Counted from the stretch's first letter, positions 36,840 through 50,443 are shown. The stretch is DNA of 64,000 nt from Litomosoides sigmodontis (GCA_963070105.1 OY718806.1:5539865-5603864); one strand, 5' to 3'. The notes: generated from the sequence alone by a model not told the origin. Made by a program: numbers and translations.

Positions 36840-38880
36840 TTAATTCATGAACATGGTATCAATGGTATCATTCCCTGTAAACGAAACTTGAATCGGCAAG
36901 TCGAGATCAATTGTGCCGATTTCATACGTCTTCGGTACGAAAATTTTGAACGGCGGGAGCCTTATAATTTCACCCGTCTGACTGTTGCAATAATGTAACA
37001 ATTGTAAATATGGTTCCGGATAGTTTGAAATACCAGGAATCCAATCAATGTCCCCACCACAACCATCTAACTGGAACGATCCGTCTTCATTTGTAAACGT
37101 CACTCTAAATAAATAAAATTAAACTTATTAAAAAAAATAAAATGTAATGAAAATTTATTACACTCGTAGTTCAAATTGCTGTATTATCATAAATTCACAC
37201 AGAAACTTTATTTGATTTACGTATTTTAATACTGCAAACAGAGTAACAATACACTGCAGTGTATTGTTAATAGCTAGAGGTCAAAAATTAAAAGCAGTAA
37301 TGCCTAATATCTCTGCAAGACGTGTTTTTTGATGTCAGCGTAAATTATGATATCAGCAATCATATCATTTCATCTGATCCCATTACATGATAGATTTTCT
37401 TTTTAGCATGTAAAAAATGTCGTGAGCTCATTCATTTCTTGCATGATCTTTTCTGGTTTAGTTTTTATTTTAGACAGATCTTCATATGTCAGAGTTAAAT
37501 TGGCTGATCATTCACAATGAATGACTTTATAAAAAACTTTACAGATAACACTTAGCTTCAATCCAATTTTACTAGGGCCGAATGAATACTAATAAGTGAA
37601 AGTTTCAAACTTGCCAAGAAAATGAAACAATATGACAAGGCATCAGTTTTAAAAGCTAATATTACAAAAAGTTTCAAAAATATTAATCTCTTGCACAAAC
37701 TGGATGCACAAAGATTAGTCTATTCCAACGGAGAGATGCGATGCTCATAACGTGTCTACGAATTAAATACAGTAATAAAATTTCCAGGGCTCAAATAGTA
37801 AACCTGTTTTGGTGAGAAAATAGGAGTGAAAACCAGTAAACACTGTCAAAAATCAGTGGCGGAACTTCATAAACAAAACCAACTCACCAACTTTTTTTGA
37901 CAACACATGGATAAAACAAAATGAATCTCGTGTAAAAAGATCCCAGAAACAGAGACTAAAAACTTCTTTGTTAATATAAAATTAAATTTTGAGAAGTAAC
38001 GACACTTCGCCATGCCAAAAAAGAGTTCAAATGTTTGATTGGAAGCTTATAAATGGAAATGGAAATGTAAATAAGGTTTAGAAAATATGTGCACGAGCAA
38101 CAAGTGTTATTCAGACAAATGAAAGAGACCTCAAAGTCGATGACAACCGCCACCAGTTCAATTCCCACATAATTTGCACGTCGACAGCTAATAGCGGCGC
38201 ATCCTCCCTAGTGAACGCAGACTGCTTTACTTCACCTGATTTGCACTAATCAAAACTGCAAATAAGCCGACGAAGCTCTGTGAAACGCTGCATGCAAAAC
38301 CTATCGCACAAAATTGTTCAGCTCTATTGCAAAATTCTCACAAATGGGTTAATTCTTAATATTTTTAACCAAATGCTTGAGATTCATCTACCCTTTTATT
38401 GCTGCCCCTGAAATGCACCGAGACAAAGCACAAGTTTTGAAATGGTTTCATTTAAAGTGTCAGCGATCATAGCCGAAGCACACGAACAATTTCAAAGTTG
38501 TAATGGAAGTATAACAAAGCTAGGCGATTAAGCAAAATAAGCAAAAAAAAAGATATAAGAATAAAACGTGTTGGGGGGCCCTTGAGTTCCTAAATGATTC
38601 TTGCCACACAAACATCAATATCGTAGTTGCTCAGACGTACATTTTAGAGGAAAAATCTATCAACTAACCCCATTAAATCATCTGGATCAATAATCTTCGC
38701 AATTGATAACCCATCTCGATCATAAACTCGTACTTCAACATTCAAATTTTTTGAAGGATCCTTATGACAACGTACGGTGCCATGTACCCAAACACACTTA
38801 TGTCCTGCGTAAGCAAGTGGAATCATCAGCAGCATAACGCACGCATTTAACGATATCAAATGTCTGAAATTTATAAACAT
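36840..38880 (-). CDS. Transthyretin-like (TTL) secreted protein
   Basis: Two exons, 38880-38669 and 37104-36840, joined in phase 2 to give 158 residues. Residues 1-25 look like a signal peptide ending LAYA. The mature part has the family pattern: GTVRCHKDPSKNLNVEVRVY (GxVxC and V.V.LYD core), PDDLMG, then FTNEDGSFQLDGCGGD and PYLQLLHYC. TTL proteins are secreted beta-sandwich proteins, abundant and multicopy in nematodes; some bridge dying cells to phagocytes, most are unassigned. An alternative start at the inner ATG (MLLMIPLAYA), after an acceptor-like TTTCAG, would leave a signal peptide of only ten residues, so I prefer 38880. The 1.56 kb intron is long for such a small gene. Confidence 0.94.
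37244..37269. repeat. Perfect 26-base palindrome
   Basis: TAACAATACACTG followed at once by its exact reverse complement, with no loop, inside the TTL intron. Confidence 0.95.
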
Positions 38881-40421
38881 ATGCTGCACTAATATCAGTG
38901 CAAATATCAACAGAATTTCTATGAAATTATTGAAAACCACAAATTTGTCCAGCTCTCGTTGTATATTTAAACCCATCTAACGAGGGCACACTTCATAAGA
39001 TAACAGGAAGCGAACTGGACTGAAAAATTAAGCACGTAATACGGTGACCTCTCAACACAATTGATGTGGAGAATCTAAAAAAACTGACATGACTTAAATC
39101 AAGCCGTACTTATCCTCCAAAGAAGGGATGGTATAAAACAGTGAAATGAAATAAAAGAATGAGTAAAAAGAACCTTTGCATTGCACAAGTTCGTTTAGCT
39201 GTAGCGATGAAAACAGTCAACGTATTAGAGCTGCAACAAGAAAATCTTCATTGACAACAGAATCACAAAGCGTTACTTAGCGAGCTACCGCATCCAATCT
39301 TCTCATTCAAATTTCAGTGAAAAATGAAAAATCCACAGTTGATACATTAGTTAGGGGTCAAAAGACGAATTGCAAGAACCCCAGCTCTGTTAAGTTATTT
39401 TTAGCTTTCATCAACTATATCAATTTTCAAAACGTGAAATAAAACCGAGAAACATTGTTACTAAAAAAAGACCTAACAAAAGGTAGTAAAACACCGTAAA
39501 ATGTATCGATATGGTCAGTTCACAGCTAACAGCAAAAGTTTATAAGAAAAGATGAGTCTCAGCCATTCATAATTTGGCATAAAAGAAAAAAGTTGGACGC
39601 GAACTGTGGAAGCTATTTATTGAAGCACAAGAAAGAACAAGCATTCAAAGAGTACAGGAATGGAAGCCGAGGTAATCACTGGTAAGATACAGAAAAGTCA
39701 TAAAGAGCAGTTAAAATGACGAAGAGGAGAAAATATAGAAATATACTATTCAGTGAAGGAATTACAAAAACAACGAATTTGGTCGTAACTGATCGAAGTA
39801 CAATACCGCAAAAAAAGCCTTGCTTGAAAGGAGCGCAAGTTCAGCCTGACTGAACCTAGACAAACTCGACAACACGTACGTATTACCATAAAAAATTAAA
39901 AGATGGGACATATGGGAGGTATGAAGAACACTACTGCAATAAGACCTTCGTGAATACAAATGAGCTGTTTGCATAATTCATGACTTCATCTTGCCCTTTT
40001 TGAGACACAGTTAACTTTTTAATCTCAAAACGGTTTCTACAGCTTTTTTCGAATATAAAACATCGACTAAAGGACTGTCGAAATACTTGTTATATAACAA
40101 TAAGGATGCGAGCAACATTTGGAAAAAGGTACAGTTAATTTACTACATTCAACAAGATCATTTCGACGTGCACCCGATTCCAATAACGTACCAACCTAGC
40201 TATTGTCAAACGCATTCTGTACTGCCGATAACGTACCATTAAAAATAGTAGGAGCAGCAAGAGAGCAACGGACTAGTTCGTCTGAAAACCAGAACAATCG
40301 GAAATGAAATAAGGTCAAGTCCACGGTTTCAAAGATCACTTCAGAACATAGCACTGATCAACGGCATAATGATATACGTTGGAACTGAAGCTCATGTAAT
40401 TATTGCTATATAAAATCAATA

Positions 40422-40674
40422 TTGTTGCTAACGGATTCATCATTTCATTCTTGTTATTCTTTCCCTAACAACTATAGGCTACGATATCATGCCAGGAATC
40501 CTGAAATTCAACGGAGAAACCCCACATTCCATTCCAAATTGACTTCTCTGGACGAATCATCATTCCAAGTATTCTGTCCAACACCAATGTCGGAAACGGA
40601 GTGCACCGGATTGGTTTTTGGATGTGGGAACGTCGGAGATTCTTGAACTGAACTGGTATTTCAATAACTTTCAA
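40422..40674. other. Overlapping open frames on both strands
   Basis: The plus strand (40422-40646) reads about 74 codons ending LVFGCGNVGDS; the minus strand (40674-40465) reads about 69 codons including PEKSIWNGMWGFSVEFQD. The block is less AT-rich than its surroundings. One strand may carry an exon, but splice sites do not decide which. I recognise neither peptide. Confidence 0.25.
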
Positions 40675-42863
40675 ATTTATTTAGTTCTAGAAAGAAAACG
40701 CTAAGAGACCACGAATGCCAAGCATGCATAGTTTTTTCAATCGATTTGAAACGAATTTTCAGGTTCGATTTCTTTGTGCTTCTCAGTCACTTTGGAAAAC
40801 TTATTGCGGCAATTTCGCTAGATGACACCTTAGCGAAAAGTATAGATCAAGATAAGTGTGTCATTAAGCTAACGCCTTCATAAAGTAGGAAATATACTTC
40901 TCTAAAGCCCTGAGGAATGCTGAAAGTAGATGATTTGCTGACTGTGTCTTGTTTCAGATCAGTGAATGGAGACGATCAAAATATATGGTAGAGGACTAAG
41001 GGACAAAGGTCTAGACGCGGTATGTCTATAATTGGATTTGATGGTGGACAGGAGCCCGTATATACATACACGTTTGCCTAAAAGAGGTTTTAATCCTATA
41101 CGTGAAATTTATGTTCTGTGGTAACGTTAGTCATATCTACTAAATATTTTTCTCTGTGATATCGAAGCAAAAGCGATTATTGTCAGACGAGAATACTATA
41201 TATTTTGTTAAGCAGACAATGGCAAAATTGGAGTTGACCGTATGAAGTGATCTCCTTATCACTGTATTGCACCACGTCATATGTTGGAGAAATCTTTTGT
41301 GCATGTATGTGTAATATATATTTCAAAATTACCTTGTCAATTTTAAGTGTTAAGGAGTGTGTTATAAATCCACATACGGTGTTGCAGTTTAATATTTCTT
41401 TCTTTCCTCATCATTAAACGAATCCAGGTTGAATGTATTGGAATTTGCAGATTGTGCTAAGCAGCTTGTACAGTGCTCAAATTGTTCACTTTCTGTTGCT
41501 GAACAATTTCCACCTTATACTTAATGCCTACCGTATTTTGTAAAATTTGCAACTGTATGTTGCGTACCCAAATAGAGCATTCTATTGATTACCATTGTAA
41601 CTCTAAAGCTTCTATACAGTTCACAGGAAATCAAAAACTGTGCGCGTCTCAAATTCTTGCATTTGAAACAATTCTCAAAATTCTATTTGAAATAAGTAAA
41701 TTACGACGAAAACCCGCAACAATAACAGTTAGCAAATGAATTCGACTAGTTATATTTGATTCGAAGTTTTCAATGCATTACCTGTAAGCTTACTGCCTGA
41801 AACTTTTCAAAAACACATTCAGAAGCTAAAGGAAGGATGTTTGAGGTAATCAAATTTCTTGTCTGATTGTGTAACATGCCGTTTTCGCACTACTTCTTCC
41901 ACCCTTTCCCTCCTTAGGGTATAAGCACATACTCAACGGATTATACGGTAATCGTGGTGCGTCTTCCCCATTATTGCTTCCATGGAGGAAAGATACTTGG
42001 AAATGAAGTCCGTTTTATTTATCTTCAAGATGGCCTACTTATCTTCCTTCTAGTCGGTAAATTCAACCTAGACATGCGCTTAGATTTTCTAACAATCGCA
42101 AATATTGCACCGATTACTTCACTAAGTGTAATATGCAAATTTTACTTTTTTAAATATTTGTAGTTCAGACCATTTTACAACTAATTGGTAGAAAAGAGAA
42201 AAAAAACTAGAAGGAGTGGGTGTATTATTTTAATGGAGAGTAGGATTTTCAAATTCATCTGAAAAAAATAAAATATTCTTTACTGAAAATTATTTTGCTA
42301 ATGATTGATGTTGCAAGAATAGCATCGTTTACTGCATTTTATTGAAAAGAGAAATCATTTCTTCTTTATTTCTATAAAATCCGTTATTTAAGCCATGCAG
42401 TGCTACGACTTGGAAAATATGGACAGCGGTGTTGCAATGGCTCCTTCCACTACACTATTTATTTATTATATAATTACTTGCCAAAAATAACAATAATTCA
42501 TTTCTCTAGCAATTTTCCAACAAATTTTTAGAGTATCAAGCAGATGCTTAGCGCAAGATTGGAATGAATGAAAAGCGTGGGCTGAATCAGTAGTAGAGAT
42601 TTATGAAAGACAAATATCGACGTCTTTGCAACCCAAGAGAAAAAGGAAAAGATTAGAAGTGCTCTGTTCTGGAGGGTTTTCAATCCAACTTTTTAAAAAA
42701 ATTAAAAAAATTAAGGTTAAATTCAGCTAAATGGCAGTTGACTTGTCATCGATATTCCTGAGATTTTAATTTTCATAAGGTTTTGAAATGGAATCTGTAC
42801 TTCAAAATTGTTGGATTTGAAAAAATTTAACTAATCAAATAAAAAATGGAAATTCTATAGCGT

Positions 42864-43085
42864 TTAAATGCTTTGTTGCAACAATTGCAATGAATCTTTA
42901 CGTATTTCTACGGCAAAACTGATCAAGAAGAAAGAGGAATTCCCACTTTCACTAATCAATTTTTCTTCCTCATACCTAAAGTTTTGAGATTGTTTAAGCT
43001 GCTGGGCGACAAACGATCGAGCGAAGGAAAAAGCTTCTGTAAGCCACACAGTTCGTGTTTTTATTCCTGCTTGCGAGCGATTCAT
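42864..43085 (-). CDS. Small ORF or first exon, unknown
   Basis: ATG to TAA, 73 residues, starting MNRSQAGIKTRTVWLTEAFS. After AACTTTAG there is a good donor (GTATGAGG) and, 66 bases further on, an acceptor-like TTGATCAG; the segment between is open and a multiple of three, so spliced and unspliced forms share the C-terminus FAVEIRKDSLQLLQQSI. No family recognised. Confidence 0.22.
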   Translation of the reverse strand: MNRSQAGIKTRTVWLTEAFSFARSFVAQQLKQSQNFRYEEEKLISESGNSSFFLISFAVEIRKDSLQLLQQSI

Positions 43086-46000
43086 AGATTCAAAGATGCG
43101 TGAAGTTCAATTTAGCTCTCTCTGCCAGAGGGATGAGCGGTCGTTCAAACGATGCAGGACTGCGTGGCACCACCATAGCGTGCAAATAGCAATCGTTTAG
43201 CAATTGGCTGATAGAAGGGCTTTCTTGCCGGTGCTTGTATCATTTTTCAAGCTTGTCGAACACCTAGCTAAAAAATGTTAGGAATGGCACGGCACGCATG
43301 TGGATCAGTAAACCACTAATTACATTTGCCACCACCAGTCGTCCGTCATCCATCTCTACTGGTCTTCCTGCATTCTCGATTTCTCCATTTCCCCCATTCT
43401 TGTCGCCTGCTATAGAACATTCTGACAGGCATAAATGATGGACTGATGAAGCAAAAGAGATGGGAAAAACCCCTGAGTTGAATAGTACAGACTGATTTGA
43501 AAATCTAATAATATATAAATTAATACCTATTATGAGTTAAATAATTTGACTTAAAAAAGTTATTCGTGGAAGCTTTTTAAGTTTTAAGCGAAATAATGCA
43601 ATTTCTTTTCCTGTACAGAATGTATACTAGAATATATAGATACATATCCGTTGTCTAAATGATAGATTGTGGAAGAGTTTATTATTTATATTGATATCAA
43701 CATGCATTTACAGAATTGCTGTTGTAAATATTTGCCATTCAGAAAGAATCGGAGATTCGGAAAAAAGTACTAAAAATACTATAAACTTTAAAGGATTAGT
43801 AACGGTTCAAGTTTTGAGGTGTTTGTTGATAAGGAAAGTACGGGATTATTGATAAAAAAAAAAAGTCAATTCTCACTGAAAAATTTGACCAGAATTGGAA
43901 AGCGCGAAAAAAATGACGAAAGCATTTGCCAAAAAAATCCTTCAAATAGTTGCTGTCCTACATTTAGTTGTAAGTGCTAAAGACCATTTTTTTTTGCAAA
44001 AACCAGTGAAATTCTTCTTTATGAAAGAATAAGTAAAAAATGCCGGATAAAATGATCAAGTTACGGGTACTAAAATTTCAAGTTTATTGAATGTAATTTT
44101 TGGAGATACTGTCAGAACTTCGCTGTCCGGAACTTGACACCTGACTGCTTGATGCTGATTGTTTTGGAACAAGCACTAGGAATTTTTACTTGCTAATTTT
44201 ACTTACGAAATAATCAGCTACAAAGATTTTTCTTTTCTTATCCAAAATTTCCATTTGTCAAAGTCGCCGAACGATTCACAACCGTTCTGCAGCTTTTAAA
44301 AAGAAAGAGGTGCTTCATGTTCAGCGTGTGCAGAAATCTGTCTTCAAAAATATTGAGAATGATTGATATAATGAGCAGCAACAAATTAAAACGACTTCTA
44401 CTATCCTAAAACGTGCAGTTATCGCGGTAAAAAATATCACATGAATGTTGTACTGTAAAGTTAGCGCTAAATATTATGCTACTATTTATTTACTTGCTTC
44501 TGAGCAGCTATTTCAGCAAAGAGATTCTTATAAAATGTCAAAAGAAATAAGTCTTCTCAATGCGACCATTTCTTCCTGCAACGCTTTTGATAAATTCATT
44601 TTTGTAGACCTGCAATGCTATTACTTTGCTTTCGCTAGGTACCTCATTTTATATGATACCAAGCGTATCTATTCTGCTTCGTAGTTTGCGTCGACGGAGA
44701 TTTTAGACTTTCAGCAATTACTCATTTCATGAAAAGGAAAACTGTTGTGTAAATATGCATCCTAACCTTTTGCCTGTAACGTTTGGACGTTTAGTTACAA
44801 TAAAAAGTTACTTGTAGAGTCCTTAAAAAATGTTTACTAAAAGAAAATACCCTGTAATGGTGCAATGTAGGAGAAGTGTATGACTTCATCTTAGGCAACA
44901 CCTCGAGTATAGGTTTTCCGTGTAGAAACTAAAGGCACGTATTACCCTATTCAGTGTTTCATCAGCTCATAATTTAATACTTAAAGATTTAACTTGTGAG
45001 AATGAATCCAATCTTGAAGCGTATCAAAAAGCTGTAAATTAAACAATTGTTGACAAGCAGCGGTGTTTCATATCTTCACACATATACATAATAACATGGA
45101 GGAAGTGAGCTTGAATTTTTCAAGATTTCTGTTGTAATGAAGCGCTCACAGAAAATTGCACAGCATTCCCCCTCCAGCCCCCTCCCCCTCCGCCATTTTA
45201 ATGCCTTAAAATATTGCAAACATAAGATGGAATAATGTAAACGAATGATGAATGAAAATCATGTTAGGTTTTTACATTCAGAGAATAGCTGAAAACTGTA
45301 CCTCATGGCCATCTACCGCTCTTCGAATTGCAAGATAGTTTGGATGAATAAAATTTGCTATTTAGCCATGACGATATCTCACGATCACATTTTACCGTTA
45401 ACTCTCAAAAATCATGCTCTAATTAATTATTTTAATGAGCCGTTCTGATTTATCAGCAGCATTGCTGAAGAATGCAAAAGTTACTGAAAAGCATTCATTT
45501 CTCCTCCTTCTGCTTTTCGAATAAACTTTTCACATTGACGCTACCAGATTTTGCTAAGTTAATTGTAATTATTATTTGCTAATGCTTCCATGTTGTTTAA
45601 ATTCATCACTTAAGCACGGTAACTATTCTCAGTCCCTCAATTGTACAAAAGAGAGGAAATTGAGCGAACAGTGCTAGAAAGAAGGCATCGAAATTGTTGT
45701 TGAAAGGATTAAAGATCTCTGTGCCGCAAAAAATTGCTTGGAAAATGTCATTGGGTCATCATTTTATGGAATCATTTTTGTTCAATGGTTTCATTTGTAT
45801 TGTTTATATCATCAGCAGATAGTGAATGTCGTTAATTTTTGCCTTTTCCTCTAGATGGGAAGCAAATATTATTCATCGAATACTTCTGATCTTGTTAACG
45901 ACACCTGTGTACCATGCAAGGAACGCTCTTCCCCTATCACAGAAATATATGCTGCTTTGTTTCAACACAAATATACTTTGTTTGCTGCAACAGATGATGT

Positions 46001-46730
46001 TACCGTGCTAAAATTCATTATTTCGTTCCTTGTAAAATATTCGTTCTTTTTCAGATGCCATACATTGTCTCCAATGGGAAAATTTTCCAGTTGCTCTTCA
46101 AATGTCACCTGTCAAATGTTTGCTATCTTCACTAACAAAAAACTAAATTGCTCCATTTCCAATCCACAAAAATCATTTTTTCCAAGTTGACAATTCTTTT
46201 TTCTTTTGATAGTTAATCCTACAGTCGATAGCAAAAGGAAATTTGCTACATCATCTCTCATTTTCAGTCCATTGCTGCAAAGCATTGCTTTTCACACTGA
46301 AATGATTTGTAGCTACTCATACCATCGCACTGCCATGATGAGAACTATTTGATTTATCTAATACACGAAGAATAAAGTATCACCAATAATTCACTTCATG
46401 AATTCTTAATCATCTTAAATTAAATTGAAACTTGAATTTGAGGTCAAAATGGATATAACAATAAAAATTTTAACATACAAGTTTTATTTTCCTATTTAAA
46501 AAACACTGATGATGAATTAAAAAATGCGTTTCATCCTTCTTTAGCAGTGAAATCGAAAATCACCATTCTTATCGAGCTCAAGAGAAAAATTTCAAGCCTT
46601 TAGCAATCGCGATTCTCTAATTAACTCTTCTTATCGATCATTATTGAATGAATTGCCTAATTGATTTACTTTGCTGCTTCTTTTCATGTTTATTTACCAC
46701 GTTGTTCCAACCATCATTGATCTTAATTAG

Positions 46731-49400
46731 GATATGCCATCACTTTTGTCAGCCAGTTCATCCAGCGATTTTAAGATGGTAAGTTGTTTTCTTGTTCTTT
46801 TTTTGGACAGAGTAAGCAAGAATAATATTACTTGAGGTATTTTAGATGCCGTGAGCTTTGAAATCATTTATTTTTTCGGAAATCGGAATCAAAAAAAAAA
46901 TTTTGCTCGTTTATGATAGATTAAGATGTGTATGTTTAATTGGTGAAAACAATGTTATCCTTAATGTATGACTTCTTTTTCTCTGTATTCGTTACGGTTA
47001 ACAGTTGTTCAGATAAGTACGATTCATTAGCTGATAGATCCCTAAGGAAAGAGGAATTGAGGATTTGTGGTTCAGTTTTCTGAGCGGTATTGCTTTTAAG
47101 AACATTAATTCGTACAACGCTAACCACACTTTCATGAATCAATGTAGTATTTTCAATAGGTTAGTGAAGCATAAATCCAAGGATTTCAGTCGCTGTACCA
47201 CCAAGAACAAGGAAGAAAATTAGCGAAGAGTGGCAAAACAAGTGCCATAGGTGAATTTAAAAAGAAAGTGGCAAATGAGGATGAAAAATGGAAAAAAGTA
47301 GGAGCAAGCAAGCAAACGAAGGGCAGAACTAAAGCGATGAGAAATTGATGCTATCTGCATATTTAAAGACCTTCATGCGCCACTGTCGTTATCCACAAAT
47401 CATTGGACGTGCTTGTCTACTCAATAAATTAATTGGAACAACTTCATGAGCCGCTTCACCTCTCTCCATTTTATATCATATCACTTTATCATTAACTAAT
47501 TTAAATCCTTATTCATGTACTCTATCACATTCTTATTGATCCATTACATCAGCCATAACAGTCTAACTTTGTTAGTTTTTATTTTGCGCTTTAGAAAAGA
47601 TCTACATTTAGATCTTCAAGTTAAACTAATTTTGCTCCACCTCAAGGATTCAATGAATCGCAATACAGGTGTAATCATTCTCGTGTAATCGCAGGCGTAA
47701 TCATTTTAGTTAGCAAATTGGTTAATCATTTTAAATCTCATCTCAAATTCGATCGTTTTTTGATTGGTTGTGAGAGAAATGCGATAAGACAAGAATTAGT
47801 TCGGCTCTTAGAGCGATGGATATCTAGAGGAGTGCTATCTTTCACAGAATATTCAAAATCACTTTTAAATGGCAATGAAGTTGTAAGGAAAAATTGCTTC
47901 ACGTCTTTGCCATATAGGCCTACACTATGTGGAAATACTTCTGTCCTTCATTACAATGTCTCTCTCTCTTTCTACACATATATATATGAGAAGGCCTACA
48001 TTCCAACTGCCATGTCAGGACAGGGACGTATTCCAGAGTAACTCGATAATTTCTGCTTTTTTCTGAAGGTTAATATTGCCTTTTTGATCAGAATTTGGCC
48101 ACTCAATTTGGATGCAATGATATTTGCCTTTTTTGATGCCTCTGATGTGTTCGTCATTATTCAATACGAAACCTTCGACGGATTTTTGGAATAAAAAAAG
48201 AATATATCAAATATAGCTCCACCAAGTAAGGCGATGTCAAGTCTTCTAACTTTCATTGTTATTCTTACCTGAGACACCACTTGCTGCAATATCATGCAAA
48301 TTTTAATCTGTCAGACAACCAATGTATGAAGAGCACCGTTCACCCTTATCAGTACAAGATCATGGGACCTTATGCATCAAACCTCTAACTGATTCAATTT
48401 TTTTTAAACAACCACATCTTGACCTTAAACCGTTAATTCGGTAGTCGCAAAAAAAGTAAATACATGGTAGAGCTGCTTTTTTTTATTGATTGTAGGAACA
48501 TGTACCGCTACGAAAGAAGTATTTGCCACGGTCTATGGCTGCCACAGAAGTTGCCATTTACAAAAGTAACAACAGTCATTTTGGATCCAAAATTCGTACT
48601 ATGGTTGGTTTACTTGCATTTCAATGTCAAAGCAATGACTGTACTCCAATTTCTTCTTTGCAACTGTTTATGCATAGCTATCATCTGTAGATTACTTTAA
48701 GTGATTAATTTCTTATCACCTTTAGTCTCTTTCGGTCAACAAGAGCTGCGATGAATTGTCATCATCTGAAATGGTCTTATAACGATGAGGGCATCACATT
48801 CCTTTTAGATCTTGTTGTGCCATCTACATAGACTTACAAAGCGAGCATTGAAATGCAGTGCTAATTTCGGAAATCATAACAAATTCACAACAAATTATCA
48901 TTGCCTATTTTTGGAATCTTCCATTAAATTTCATTCAGCAATGCTAATTGACATGAAATTAAAATACTTAGTGTTCAATAACTTTAACAATTCCAACTTA
49001 AAAAATGCTCAAACAGATTCCTATTTATCTATTGGTTAAAAAAGCTGCGATACATAAGTAATTGATCGCTTTGGTTCTTTCGTTTCCCTTTTTCTCTTCT
49101 TTAGCCAAGCTCTGGCTATAATCATATATTTTGAATTTCTAGAAAGGCTTAACTCGAGTAAAAGTTTAAGAAATTATCTTATTTGTCTTATTTGATCTTG
49201 GTGGTGGTGAAGTAAATAATAACTGATGTAGTTCTTGCCTTGTAGACGAGGTTGGCTTTTTCAATGACTGGGGCGTCATAAGCTCATCTTGTTTAAATGA
49301 TGCTAATGAGCGCAGGTTGGCTAATTTCGATGCATTGAAAAGGATCTATTTGAAGCAAAGAGAAACCCAAAAGTACTTTTTCGAAAATAATGCTCACTGA
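46731..49400 (+). CDS. Candidate multi-exon gene, unknown product, incomplete model
   Basis: Exon-like blocks on the plus strand: 46731-46778 (acceptor TTAATTAG, donor ATG|GTAAGT; DMPSLLSASSSSDFKM), an open block ending at 47882 (GTT|GTAAGG; includes ERNAIRQELVRLLERWISRG), 48496-48603 (acceptor TTGATTGTAG; EHVPLRKKYLPRSMAATEVA), 48726-48773 (acceptor CACCTTTAG; SLSVNKSCDELSSSEM) and 49246-49400 (acceptor CCTTGTAG; EVGFFNDWGVISS, LANFDALKRIYLKQRETQKY, TGA stop). The 47882, 48496 and 48726 joins are all phase 0. The last exon enters in phase 1, so at least one exon or a different donor is missing. No domain is recognised. Support is splice sites, phase and composition only. Confidence 0.33.
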
Positions 49401-49809
49401 CGAATGTAACGCACCATCACTGATCCTATGACCCGAATTCTGCTAGCGATAAAAAATTGAACATGCCATCAGGAAACCAGTTCAATCCAACTTCACTGCA
49501 ACAACTGCTCGTTGAAAGAACTCAGAATACCCGTTTCTCTTTATCTGCCCCCTCACTCGCCCAAAAATTTCTCTTTTCACACCAGTACCATTTTCTAAAT
49601 TCTATTTCCCCTTCACTTACTCCACTTTTGACCGTATCTCGCTACGAAAATGATATAATAACGCTGCCTGCCACATTCCCGATAAAAACATAAAATTACC
49701 AATGCCGAAAGAAAACGCCATCCATACAGGATCCCAAAACACGTTTAGCGGCGAAACGTCCTAAGTAAAGCAACAATCGCTGTGAGGAAACGAGGCAAAC
49801 AAAAGGCAT

Positions 49810-49998
49810 ATGATGAACTCACATATCAGTGAAGTTGTCATGCTTCATGCAAAGCATACAAAAGCTTGTCGCGCAGGGATTGATACGCTTATTCAAGATG
49901 CATGGGATGACGATCGGATGAAAAAGTCAGCAATTAATACTACTTTTGGCGCGTTCGTCAGTGAATTTATCCCGAATGATGCCCAAAATTCTCTCTAG
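49810..49998 (+). CDS. Small ORF, unknown
   Basis: ATG to TAG, 62 residues, starting MMNSHISEVVMLHAKHTKAC and including TLIQDAWDDDRMKKSAINTT. Codon use is less AT-rich than the surroundings. Another open frame (49457-49693, +, containing SGNQFNPTSLQQLLVERTQN) lies just before it. It could be a remnant of a longer gene. Confidence 0.2.
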   Translation: MMNSHISEVVMLHAKHTKACRAGIDTLIQDAWDDDRMKKSAINTTFGAFVSEFIPNDAQNSL

Positions 49999-50424
49999 CT
50001 TGGCTAAATTAACTCTACATTCGATCTAACGAGCTACAAGAGGCATTTTTTTTGCAACAAGAGAAGTGAAAGTATATCAAAATTTATTGCATTTCAACTA
50101 AATAGAATTTTTTTTTAAATTTTCCGTGAGGTCGTCTGTTGCCAGATGTTTTCCTCTTTTTTTCATTTCAAGTCGGCTTATCTCTATGTATCATTTTTTC
50201 ATCTGAAAAATGAGTGGCGATTGTGCTTGGATCGCGTGAATTTTTCATACTTTCATAGCGAGTGTGTGTACCACCTACTACTTTAGAAGATGATTTCAAA
50301 TTTTTAGGAATTTACAAATTAATTTGCTTCTTTTCATCGATACTACTGTTCGCAAATGAAAATTTTGAGCTCATGCCAGAAAAAAGAAATATTTGACTAA
50401 GTGAATCCCTGCCACGCAGAAATT

Positions 50425-50443
50425 GGGGGGGGGGGGGGGGGGG
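50425..50443 (+). repeat. Poly-G tract, 19 bases
   Basis: Uninterrupted run of 19 G after AATT. Confidence 0.97.

Larger units (their letters stand above)
38881..46730. other. Mostly non-coding 8 kb
   Basis: No recognisable domain. Weak signals: overlapping open frames on both strands at 40422-40674; a cysteine-rich plus-strand piece at 41452-41523 (DCAKQLVQCSNCSLS then stop) after a good acceptor; an exon-like plus-strand stretch at about 41930-42050 starting GISTYSTDYTVIVVRLPHYC; a minus-strand ATG ORF of 73 residues at 42864-43085; and a plus-strand ORF at 45855-46190 after the acceptor CCTCTAG. None could be joined into a phase-consistent gene. A spliced-looking block at about 40978-41037 has good borders but stops in all frames. 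Confidence 0.35.

Noticed and set aside
40978..41037. Exon-like block with strong acceptor (TTGTTTCAG) and donor (GTATGT)
   Set aside because: Stops occur in all three plus-strand frames, so it is not coding; it could at most be a UTR or non-coding exon.
41452..42050. Chain of cysteine-rich and exon-like pieces suggesting a zinc-finger gene
   Set aside because: The pieces could not be joined: phases clash and stops intervene at each attempted splice.
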